NCBI GenBank assembly: GCA_003511885.1
Contig: DOIX01000171.1
Coordinates: forward strand, 4,867-10,993
Origin: Cyanobacteria bacterium UBA11153
GTDB lineage: Bacteria > Cyanobacteriota > Cyanobacteriia > Cyanobacteriales > Coleofasciculaceae
Direction of reading: 5' to 3'
DNA length: 6,127 nt
Position numbers and translations under genes: made by a program
Part shown: piece by piece, positions 1 through 5,316 of the stretch
Position numbering within the stretch: the first letter of the stretch is position 1
How the letters are laid out: every line of letters begins with the position of its first letter
The notes under the pieces: model-generated
The model's input: the letters and a program-made list of their open reading frames with translations, nothing else
What the model was told of the DNA's origin: nothing
Databases searched by the model: none

Positions 1-91
1 AAGTCATCAAACCTTCTCCCCAGATCCCCTCATTCAAAACAGATAAATTAAATGCGTAACGGTTTAGTACGGAATGTGAGCGAATATTTAA

Positions 92-1300
92 TTAACGATA
101 AATTGGCAGCGTAAAATGAAAACAGCCACCCCCCTTAACCCCTGAATCAACCCAAATCCGACCATAATGAGCGCGAATGATTTTTTGGCAGAGAGATAAA
201 CCTAAACCATATCCATCTTTACCCTCATCTCGCTCTAAACGGAAACGATCTTCAAAAATGCGATCGCGATTTTCTTCAGGGATACCCGGACCATTATCGC
301 AAATACTCACCTGAATTTTCTGAGCCGTGCGGTGGAGAATAGAAACTTGAATTTTTCCTCCTTCAGGCGTATATTTAATCGCATTATCTAATAGATTCAC
401 AATTACCTGACGCACCAACTCGCTATCGGCATAGACAAAGGGTAAGTTTTGCGGAATATCCGTTTCCACTTCCTGAGATTTAACTTGAAACTGCTCCTTC
501 ATCTGAGCCAAGATATCCTGACAAATTGGTGCTAAAGCCAGTTTGCGAGGTTGGAGCTGAAAATCAGCAGCACTCCCCTTCGTCGATTGCAAGATATCAG
601 CGATAAGCTTATCCATAGCCCGGAATTGATTCCGTGCTTGTGCAAATAACCGCGCTTTGAGAGCAGGTGTCAACTCAGAAGAGATGCGATCGCTTTTTTG
701 CTTTTGTTCTAATTCCAAGGTATCCAGGGCAATTGAAGCAGCCGTTAAAGGACTGCGCAAGTCGTGAGCCAGCATAGACAGAACTTGGTCTTTGAATTGC
801 AGTTGCTCCAAAAGTTCTGCTTTTTCTTGTTTGAGGCGAAAAATTTCGTCAGTAAGTTGAATTAATTCAATAGAAGAAGCGAGGGAATCTCTAGTTCCTG
901 GTAAGATCGGATCCGAATTAGCAGTAGATGAGCGCTCCAATACCTCTTTAGGTTGCTGTGCTTGGTATTCCTCTGCGGAGCGTTGCCAGCGAATCCAGCA
1001 ACTTTTGAGTTGAGCAATCAAATTACTCCCGGCAAGGGTTTGTCGGGGTGGGGGATGAATCTTAATCAGTGCTGGGGTGGCAACTAGGCGGAAATGTTCC
1101 GCTAGATAAGGATGTTCCCCAACACTAATGAGCATCAACTCAAAAGGGTAATCTGCCCTTAAGGTTTCCAGATAACTGCGGATACGATGGATATGTTTCC
1201 TCGAAGTGGGACGTTCATCGATAAACAGCAATAGCTGTAGGGAGGCTTCTGAATCCGTAAACTTGTCAATAACGGCGTGCATGAAATTTGGTGTTGGCAC
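92..1300 (-). CDS. sasA: SasA-type circadian clock output sensor histidine kinase
   Basis: Complete 402-residue soluble histidine kinase with no membrane segments. In order: an N-terminal KaiB-like thioredoxin-fold domain (about 20-105, with LLLFIDERPTS and the cis-proline motif TPALIKIHP); a variable polar linker (about 110-140); a short coiled coil (about 145-175); a dimerisation/phosphoacceptor domain with H179 in MLAHDLRSPLT; and an HATPase domain with N box NLLDN (302-306), G1 box DNGPGI (335-340) and G2 box GYGLGLSL (363-370). This order is diagnostic of SasA. In Synechococcus elongatus (387 aa) the KaiB-like domain binds KaiC and the kinase phosphorylates RpaA. The start is GTG at 1300; an in-frame TGA lies three codons upstream, so no longer start exists. 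ATG at 1282 (M7) is an alternative. Neither has a clear ribosome binding site, so the exact N-terminus is uncertain. A TATAAC box (minus strand, 1323-1328) could be a -10 but lacks a good -35. Two HIP1 sites lie inside. Family identity is very secure; RpaA as partner is inferred from the family. Confidence 0.95.
   Translation of the reverse strand: MPTPNFMHAVIDKFTDSEASLQLLLFIDERPTSRKHIHRIRSYLETLRADYPFELMLISVGEHPYLAEHFRLVATPALIKIHPPPRQTLAGSNLIAQLKSCWIRWQRSAEEYQAQQPKEVLERSSTANSDPILPGTRDSLASSIELIQLTDEIFRLKQEKAELLEQLQFKDQVLSMLAHDLRSPLTAASIALDTLELEQKQKSDRISSELTPALKARLFAQARNQFRAMDKLIADILQSTKGSAADFQLQPRKLALAPICQDILAQMKEQFQVKSQEVETDIPQNLPFVYADSELVRQVIVNLLDNAIKYTPEGGKIQVSILHRTAQKIQVSICDNGPGIPEENRDRIFEDRFRLERDEGKDGYGLGLSLCQKIIRAHYGRIWVDSGVKGGGCFHFTLPIYR
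260..267. repeat. HIP1 octamer GCGATCGC (1 of 5)
   Basis: Perfect highly iterated palindrome 1, inside sasA in the kinase domain. HIP1 is strongly over-represented in many cyanobacterial genomes and supports the taxonomic call. Confidence 0.9.
686..693. repeat. HIP1 octamer GCGATCGC (2 of 5)
   Basis: Perfect HIP1 site inside sasA, between the phosphoacceptor helices. Confidence 0.9.
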
Positions 1301-1327
1301 TAGACATCATAGGTTTGAGGGAGTTAT

Positions 1328-1340
1328 AGCGCGAAGCGCT
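1328..1340. repeat. Short perfect palindrome AGCGC-GAA-GCGCT
   Basis: Perfect 5-bp inverted repeat with a 3-nt centre. The same AGCGC/GCGCT arms flank the larger palindrome at 1429-1463. This GC-rich motif in AT-rich intergenic DNA resembles the small dispersed repeats of filamentous cyanobacteria. It lies 28-40 bp upstream of the sasA GTG and could instead be part of the sasA leader. Confidence 0.6.
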
Positions 1341-1428
1341 CTTTGAGAAAAACAGGGAATAGGGAATAAAAAAGCTTGTCCCATTAGGGTTTGAGCGATT
1401 CTCAGTTCCTTAAATTTGTCAATACATC

Positions 1429-1463
1429 AGCGCGTTGGCGTAGCCTGCCGCAGGCATAGCGCT
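1429..1463. repeat. Nested GC-rich palindromic repeat (small dispersed repeat type)
   Basis: An inner perfect inverted repeat, GCCTGC (1443-1448), C, GCAGGC (1450-1455), sits between outer arms AGCGC (1429-1433) and GCGCT (1459-1463). The left spacer GTTGGCGTA is not matched on the right, so the element is asymmetric. The core GGCGTAGCCTGCCGCAGGC is, from general knowledge, a common intergenic repeat in Nostoc-like and Oscillatoria-like genomes. Whether it moves or acts as an RNA hairpin is unknown. Confidence 0.7.
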
Positions 1464-1484
1464 ATAGTACTTACACTAATCAAG

Positions 1485-1563
1485 CCAGTTTCTACGAAAA
1501 ATCCTCGGTTTGGGGACTATTGACGGAGAGACCGGGTTTCTCACCCCTAGGTGGGTAAGTCTC
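1485..1563. repeat. Complex inverted-repeat cluster around ACCGGGTTTCTC
   Basis: GAGAGACCGGGTTTCTC (1526-1542) is a near-perfect palindrome: 8-bp arms, one G.T pair, one central G. It is followed by the mini-hairpin CACC-CCTA-GGTG (1542-1553). GAGAC (1528-1532) can pair with GTCTC (1559-1563) around it. CCAGTTTCT (1485-1493) can pair with AGAGACCGG (1527-1535) at 8 of 9 positions, and is itself a degraded direct copy of CCGGGTTTCT. The alternative pairings could be mutually exclusive RNA folds, but the motif also resembles a common cyanobacterial intergenic repeat. I favour the repeat explanation. Confidence 0.55.
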
Positions 1564-1668
1564 AGGGATGTTCGGGTTAAGACGGTGGGGGGGATCTTTT
1601 AATATCTATTTTAGATTCTCAACACAATCTAACTCTTGATAATCCGCTTCTACCCTTTCCAGTCTAAA

Positions 1669-1686
1669 ATCTTAAAATACTGTAAA
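1669..1686 (-). promoter_or_regulatory. Degenerate HLR1-like site (possible RpaB site)
   Basis: Read on the minus strand, TTTACAGT-AT-TTTAAGAT matches the HLR1 pattern, two (G/T)TTACA(T/A)(T/A) octamers 2 bp apart, at 13 of 16 positions. HLR1 is the known RpaB target. The site lies 58-75 bp upstream of the GH57 start. The region is AT-rich, so chance is a serious alternative. Confidence 0.15.
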
Positions 1687-1707
1687 ATTTCCCTAGCTAG
1701 CCTCAAT

Positions 1708-1713
1708 TATAGT
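1708..1713 (+). promoter_or_regulatory. Candidate -10 box TATAGT for the GH57 gene
   Basis: TATAGT matches the TATAAT consensus at 5 of 6 positions and would give a 5' leader of roughly 20-25 nt. No convincing -35 lies 16-18 bp upstream, so it would need an activator or be a chance match. Confidence 0.25.
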
Positions 1714-1743
1714 TAGTAATCCACTCAAAACTACAAATTCATC

Positions 1744-3333
1744 ATGGCTACTGGCTACGTTGCCCTCGTCCTTCACGCCCATCTGCCTTTCGTCCGACAT
1801 CCGGAAAGTGACTATGTTCTCGAAGAAGAATGGCTCTTTGAAGCCATTACGGAAACCTATATCCCTCTCCTCCATGTCTTTGAAGGGTTAAAGCGGGATG
1901 GGATTGATTTCAAAATAACGATGAGCATGACACCCCCTTTGGTGTCCATGCTGCGAGATCCTCTACTGCAAGAACGCTATGATGCACATCTAGCGCTACT
2001 GGAAGAGTTGGTGGAGAAAGAAGCCGAACACAACCAACATAACGGTCATCTTCGCTATCTTGCCGAACACTACATTAAGGAGTTTAGCGAGATTCGCCAA
2101 ACCTGGGAACGGTATAATGCGGATCTGGTGACGGCATTTAAGCAATTCCTCGATAGCAATAATCTGGAAATTATCACCTGCGGTGCGACTCATGGGTACT
2201 TCCCTCTGATGAAGATGTACCCCGAGGCGGTTTGGGCCCAAATTCAGGTGGCTTGCGAACATTACGAGCAAAATTTTGGTCGTCCACCGAAAGGAATTTG
2301 GCTACCAGAATGCGCCTACTATGAAGGCGTAGAAAGAATGTTAGCCGATGCAGGCTTGCGCTACTTCCTTACTGATGGACACGGGATTTTATATGCTCGT
2401 CCCCGTCCCCGTTTTGGGACTTATGCTCCCATTTATACTGAAACAGGTGTGGCGGCATTTGGTCGAGATCACGAATCTTCTCAACAAGTTTGGTCATCAG
2501 AAGTAGGTTATCCCGGCTCGCCAGAATATCGGGAATTTTACAAGGATTTAGGGTGGGAAGCTGAATACGAGTACATTAAACCCTACATCATGCCCAATGG
2601 GCAGCGGAAAAATACCGGGATTAAATATCACAAAATTACAGGTCGGGGTTTGGGATTAGCTGATAAAGCGTTGTACGATCCCTATTGGGCTAGAGAAAAA
2701 GCAGCGGAACATGCGGGAAACTTCATGTTTAACCGGAAACAGCAAGCCGAACATTTGGCGGGAATTATGCAGCGTCCCCCGATTATTGTATCGCCTTATG
2801 ACGCGGAATTATTCGGTCACTGGTGGTATGAGGGGCCTTGGTTTATTGATTACCTCTTCCGTAAGTCTTGGTACGATCAGAATACTTATGAAATGACTCA
2901 TTTGCCTGATTATTTACGGAATAATCAGACTCAGCAAGTTTGTCGCCCTTCTCAGTCAAGTTGGGGTTATAAGGGTTTCCACGAATATTGGTTGAATGAA
3001 ACTAATACCTGGATTTATCCTCATCTCCATAAAGCCGCCGAAAGGATGATTGAGTTGGGGAAACGGGAAGCTGCTGATGAGTTGGAGTGGAAAGCGCTCA
3101 ATCAAGCTGCACGAGAACTTCTCTTGGCACAATCTTCCGATTGGGCGTTTATTATGCGGACAGGGACAATGGTACCTTATGCAGTCCGACGGACGCGATC
3201 GCACCTGATGCGCTTTAATAAACTTTACGATGATATCAACATGGGCAAGATTGACAGTGGTTGGTTAGAAAAAGTCGCAGAAATTGATAATATCTTCCCT
3301 CAAATCAATTATCGCGTTTATCGCCCCTTGTAG
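1744..3333 (+). CDS. GH57 family 1,4-alpha-glucan branching enzyme (or related alpha-glucanase)
   Basis: Complete 529-residue cytoplasmic protein with no signal peptide. It has the GH57 conserved regions in order: HAHLPF (11-16), CGATHGYFPL (146-155), WLPECAYY (186-193) with E189 as predicted nucleophile, and SPYDAELFGHWWYEGP (350-365) with D353 as predicted general acid. The C-terminal helical DUF1957-type domain (about 400-529) contains SSWGYKGFHEYWL and AQSSDWAFIMRTGT, typical of branching-enzyme-type GH57 proteins. Characterised relatives from Thermus and Thermococcus (about 520-560 aa in the catalytic part) cut alpha-1,4 bonds and re-form alpha-1,6 branches in glycogen. Some GH57 relatives lacking a loop tyrosine mainly hydrolyse; Y227 or Y231 here may be that tyrosine, but I cannot align it securely. 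Cyanobacteria normally also have a GH13 GlgB, so this may be a second branching activity. The start is ATG at 1744 without a Shine-Dalgarno sequence; the conserved strand begins within 10 residues, which supports it. The gene is divergent from sasA and convergent with radA. Family call secure; exact activity less so. Confidence 0.9.
   Translation: MATGYVALVLHAHLPFVRHPESDYVLEEEWLFEAITETYIPLLHVFEGLKRDGIDFKITMSMTPPLVSMLRDPLLQERYDAHLALLEELVEKEAEHNQHNGHLRYLAEHYIKEFSEIRQTWERYNADLVTAFKQFLDSNNLEIITCGATHGYFPLMKMYPEAVWAQIQVACEHYEQNFGRPPKGIWLPECAYYEGVERMLADAGLRYFLTDGHGILYARPRPRFGTYAPIYTETGVAAFGRDHESSQQVWSSEVGYPGSPEYREFYKDLGWEAEYEYIKPYIMPNGQRKNTGIKYHKITGRGLGLADKALYDPYWAREKAAEHAGNFMFNRKQQAEHLAGIMQRPPIIVSPYDAELFGHWWYEGPWFIDYLFRKSWYDQNTYEMTHLPDYLRNNQTQQVCRPSQSSWGYKGFHEYWLNETNTWIYPHLHKAAERMIELGKREAADELEWKALNQAARELLLAQSSDWAFIMRTGTMVPYAVRRTRSHLMRFNKLYDDINMGKIDSGWLEKVAEIDNIFPQINYRVYRPL
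3195..3202. repeat. HIP1 octamer GCGATCGC (3 of 5)
   Basis: Perfect HIP1 site near the 3' end of the GH57 gene. Confidence 0.9.
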
Positions 3334-3345
3334 AAGGGAATGAGG

Positions 3346-3388
3346 ATAAGGGGGACATGGGGGACATGGGAGAAATTTTTCCCCTTAT
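3346..3388. terminator. Weak hairpin between convergent GH57 and radA genes
   Basis: ATAAGGGG (3346-3353) is complementary to CCCCTTAT (3381-3388) across a 27-nt loop. Inside, GGGAGAAA (3368-3375) abuts its near-complement TTTTTCCC (3376-3383). It lies 13 bp past the GH57 stop and is roughly symmetric, so it could serve both convergent transcripts. There is no proper T-tract after the stem, so it is not a textbook intrinsic terminator. Confidence 0.3.
3350..3367. repeat. 9-bp tandem repeat GGGGGACAT x2
   Basis: Two exact adjacent copies (3350-3358, 3359-3367), followed by a partial GGG. G-rich tandem units of this type are frequent in cyanobacterial spacers; no function is evident. Confidence 0.7.
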
Positions 3389-3415
3389 TCCCCTATCTCC
3401 CTAGCCAGAAAGCCC

Positions 3416-3440
3416 CTATCAACTATCAACTATCAACTAT
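3416..3440. repeat. Heptamer tandem repeat CTATCAA x3 plus CTAT
   Basis: Three exact 7-bp copies (3416-3422, 3423-3429, 3430-3436) plus a partial fourth whose CTA is the complement of the radA stop codon TAG (3437-3439). In radA sense direction the unit reads TTGATAG. It belongs to the class of short tandemly repeated heptamers known in filamentous cyanobacteria. The related array at 6055-6075 follows rpaB in the same sense orientation. Confidence 0.85.
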
Positions 3441-4999
3441 TCATCATCTTCATCTTCATCCTCATTCTGTCGCAAACCGCCAGGTAAAGCGGCAATAATC
3501 GCATCTAAAACTCTAGCGACAGGGACAATTTCTAAACCTAAATCTGGTAAAGCTTGACCTTTGGGAATAATTGCCCGTTTAAATCCCAATTTAGCTGCTT
3601 CTTTTAAGCGTAATTCCATCTGAGAAACTAAACGAACTTGTCCGCCCAAACCCACTTCCCCGATCATAACAGTACGCGGATCGACAACGCGATCGCGAAA
3701 ACTGGCAACAACAGCAATCGCTACTCCTAAATCTGTTGCGGGTTCCTCTACCGCTAACCCTCCCGCCGTCGCTACATAAGCATCCAATTTTGATAAAGGA
3801 ATCCCCACCCGCTTTTCCAAAACGGCGAGAATTTGCTGCAATCGACTATAATCAATCCCTGTCGTTGACCTCCGTGGCGCACCATAACTTGCCGGGGCAA
3901 CTAATGCTTGCAATTCAACCAAAATGGGGCGAGTCCCTTCACAAGCCACCACAGTAGCCGTTCCCGGACTCATTTCATCCCGATTACCTAAAAATAACTC
4001 AGACGGATTTAAAACTTCCTCTAAACCCTTATCCGCCATTTCAAAAATACCGATTTCATGAGTAGCACCGAAGCGATTTTTCACGGAGCGGAGTAACCGA
4101 TGAGAAGCAAAACGATCGCCCTCAAAATATAATACAGTATCCACTAAATGTTCCAAAACCCTCGGACCTGCGATCGCGCCTTCCTTAGTCACATGTCCCA
4201 CAATTAATAAAGTAATATTTGCCCGCTTTGCTACCCGCATCAAAGCCGAAGTACATTCCCTCACCTGTGCCACGGAACCCGGTGCAGAAGCTAAAGAAGC
4301 CAAATAAATAGTTTGAATACTATCAATTATCGCTGCCTGCGGTCTTAAAGATTCTAACTCCCGCAAAATCTCTTCCAAATCAGTTTCCGCTAAAACGTAA
4401 AGATCGGCATCATTAAGCTGCGATACTTTACTATCATTCCCAGAATTATTGCCATCTTCATCAGGAGTTTGTCCCTTTCCATTTCCTGCTACATTCCCCC
4501 TTTTCTTTTTGATATTATTCACATCAAGAGGCTTCTCACAGACACCCAAACGAGACGCACGGATTTTCACCTGTTGTCCAGACTCTTCTGCACTAACATA
4601 AAGGACGCAATGTTCCGTCGCAATTTTATGTGCCACTTGTAAAAGTAGTGTAGACTTACCAATACCAGGATCGCCACCAATCAATACTAAAGAACCCGGA
4701 ACCACACCCCCACCAAGAACCCGATCGAATTCACTATAACCTGATGGAAACCGTACCTGAACATTATCAGAAATTTCCGAAAATTTGAGAGCGGATCGAG
4801 GTTTAGTCTTTCCTGTAGTTACTGACTGAGGATGAGAATGGCTATTAGATTGCCAACCACCGCGATTAATATTAGTTGCGGGGAGTAAAAAACTCTCTTC
4901 CAAGGAGTTGTAAGTATTGCAAGATGGACATTTCCCATACCATTGCCCAGACTCAGCACCACAGGCACTACAGATATATACAGACTTAGACTTAGGCAT
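3437..4999 (-). CDS. radA: DNA repair/recombination protein RadA (Sms)
   Basis: Complete 520-residue RadA, a RecA-like ATPase that assists branch migration and processing of recombination intermediates. In order: C4 zinc finger (C10, C13, C24, C27); Walker A GGDPGIGKST (108-117, K115); Walker B IID (D226) followed by SIQT; the RadA signature KNRFG (307-311); and a C-terminal Lon-like domain (about 384-504) that lacks Lon's catalytic GPSAG serine motif, as usual in RadA. Two oddities: a low-complexity insert (about 155-197, lysine/glycine then Asn/Asp rich) between RLG and LYVLAETD, absent from E. coli RadA, and an acidic tail (511-520). The ATG at 4999 is chosen because AGGAG lies 6 nt upstream and MPKSKSVYICSACG is the usual RadA start; the upstream ATG at 5032 would add 11 atypical residues. 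The gene is divergent from rpaB, an arrangement I recall from other cyanobacteria. Two HIP1 sites are inside. Confidence 0.96.
   Translation of the reverse strand: MPKSKSVYICSACGAESGQWYGKCPSCNTYNSLEESFLLPATNINRGGWQSNSHSHPQSVTTGKTKPRSALKFSEISDNVQVRFPSGYSEFDRVLGGGVVPGSLVLIGGDPGIGKSTLLLQVAHKIATEHCVLYVSAEESGQQVKIRASRLGVCEKPLDVNNIKKKRGNVAGNGKGQTPDEDGNNSGNDSKVSQLNDADLYVLAETDLEEILRELESLRPQAAIIDSIQTIYLASLASAPGSVAQVRECTSALMRVAKRANITLLIVGHVTKEGAIAGPRVLEHLVDTVLYFEGDRFASHRLLRSVKNRFGATHEIGIFEMADKGLEEVLNPSELFLGNRDEMSPGTATVVACEGTRPILVELQALVAPASYGAPRRSTTGIDYSRLQQILAVLEKRVGIPLSKLDAYVATAGGLAVEEPATDLGVAIAVVASFRDRVVDPRTVMIGEVGLGGQVRLVSQMELRLKEAAKLGFKRAIIPKGQALPDLGLEIVPVARVLDAIIAALPGGLRQNEDEDEDDE
3689..3696. repeat. 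HIP1 octamer GCGATCGC (4 of 5)
   Basis: Perfect HIP1 site in the Lon-like domain of radA. Confidence 0.9.
4170..4177. repeat. HIP1 octamer GCGATCGC (5 of 5)
   Basis: Perfect HIP1 site in the ATPase domain of radA. A one-mismatch copy (ACGATCGC) lies nearby at about 4112. Confidence 0.9.
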
Positions 5000-5010
5000 C
5001 CCCCTCTCCT
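5000..5010 (-). promoter_or_regulatory. Ribosome binding site that fixes the radA start
   Basis: On the minus strand AGGAG (5010-5006) followed by AGGGGG leads directly into ATG at 4999, a 6-nt spacing. This is the strongest Shine-Dalgarno sequence in the window. It lies inside the longer frame opened by ATG 5032, so it argues for the shorter protein. Confidence 0.8.
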
Positions 5011-5161
5011 GATTTTCAAAAATGTTAAACAATGCTTAAGACTCAAACAAACTCAGACTGAGGAACGTTAAAAAATCTGAAGGGGAAGTGAGACTTGTGA
5101 GAGAGACAAACAGGAATAGAATGATTCTGGAATTGTCCATCTATCCCATAATCCCTCACCT

Positions 5162-5182
5162 GGAAGTTGGCAGTCGGAAGTC
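5162..5182. repeat. Degenerate heptamer repeat GG(A/C)AGT(T/C) x3
   Basis: Three contiguous 7-bp units: GGAAGTT (5162-5168), GGCAGTC (5169-5175), GGAAGTC (5176-5182). They differ at only two positions. Same 7-bp period as the arrays at 3416 and 6055 but a different sequence. The last unit overlaps the small inverted repeat at 5178-5190. Confidence 0.65.
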
Positions 5183-5248
5183 TTGGACTTTTCTCCCTTC
5201 TTCCTTCACCCTCGATCCTCCATCTCTAAAAAAATTGTCGTACATCGT

Positions 5249-5254
5249 TATATT
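5249..5254 (+). promoter_or_regulatory. Candidate -10 box TATATT for rpaB
   Basis: TATATT matches TATAAT at 5 of 6 positions and would give a leader of about 55 nt. No recognisable -35 lies 17 bp upstream (CTAAAA). TTGTCG at 5235-5240 is too close to serve it. Weak call. Confidence 0.2.
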
Positions 5255-5299
5255 GTAGAGATAAGCCGATGATAAATTAACAATTCACAGACGTTATTT

Positions 5300-5305
5300 G
5301 AGGAG
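5300..5305 (+). promoter_or_regulatory. Ribosome binding site of rpaB (GAGGAG)
   Basis: GAGGAG lies 2 nt before TTG 5308 and 11 nt before TTG 5317. The first spacing is too short for normal initiation and the second is long but tolerable, which favours TTG 5317. Confidence 0.6.
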
Positions 5306-5316
5306 TATTGAGTAAA

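Larger units (their letters stand above)
1301..1743. other. Divergent intergenic region between sasA and the GH57 gene, rich in palindromic repeats
   Basis: This 443-bp stretch has no open frame I would defend. Its left part (about 1328-1570) is a mosaic of short inverted repeats, listed separately, with purine-rich low-complexity sequence around 1347-1372 (AGGGAATAGGGAATA). Its right part (about 1595-1743) is AT-rich and should hold the promoter of the GH57 gene. The sasA promoter must lie in the left part, so the 1328-1340 palindrome falls where its promoter or leader is expected. No known riboswitch or conserved small RNA was recognised. Confidence 0.7.
5000..5316. other. Divergent radA/rpaB intergenic region
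   Basis: This 317-bp spacer must hold both promoters, and I see no gene in it. Small structures: CTCAG-A-CTGAG (5052-5062), a perfect 5-bp inverted repeat about 55 bp upstream of radA; a 9-bp-spaced GTGAGA pair (5088-5093, 5097-5102); AGAAT-G-ATTCT (5118-5128); a heptamer array (5162-5182); and AAGTC-TTG-GACTT (5178-5190). No good HLR1, NtcA or cyanobacterial LexA-type site was found by eye. Confidence 0.6.

Noticed and set aside
1466..1480. Cyanobacterial LexA-like box around AGTACTTACAC
   Set aside because: Only the first half-site fits; the expected GT(A/T)C second half is missing.
1301..1743. Hidden small protein gene, transposon remnant or CRISPR array in the sasA-GH57 spacer
   Set aside because: No usable open frame, no transposase-like coding, no terminal inverted repeats with target duplications, and no regularly spaced repeats.
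1693..1875. Minus-strand 60-residue open frame across the GH57 start
   Set aside because: It overlaps the promoter region and the conserved HAHLPF coding sequence of the GH57 gene, and has no family features or ribosome binding site.
1996..2271. Minus-strand 91-residue open frame inside the GH57 gene
   Set aside because: Antisense shadow of a well-conserved coding region; no recognisable protein.
2711..2896. Plus-strand out-of-frame 61-residue open frame in the GH57 gene
   Set aside because: Overlaps the region encoding the catalytic D353 motif in another frame; no independent support.
2956..3204. Minus-strand 82-residue frame opposite the GH57 C-terminal domain
   Set aside because: Cysteine/proline-rich shadow without homology or a start signal.
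3736..3957. Plus-strand 73-residue frame opposite radA
   Set aside because: Antisense to the conserved Lon-like domain of RadA; composition is that of a complementary-strand shadow.
5000..5032. Longer RadA start at ATG 5032 (531 residues)
   Set aside because: The extra residues do not resemble RadA, and a strong Shine-Dalgarno sequence lies inside the extension at ideal distance from ATG 4999.
4819..5046. Hydrophobic 75-residue minus-strand frame overlapping the radA start, resembling a small membrane protein
   Set aside because: Its hydrophobicity comes from reading the radA zinc-finger region in another frame; the ribosome binding site at 5006-5010 serves radA.
5240..5258. HLR1 or NtcA site upstream of rpaB (GTACATCGTTATATTGTAG)
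   Set aside because: As HLR1 the second half-repeat fails at several positions; as NtcA it lacks TAC at the required spacing.
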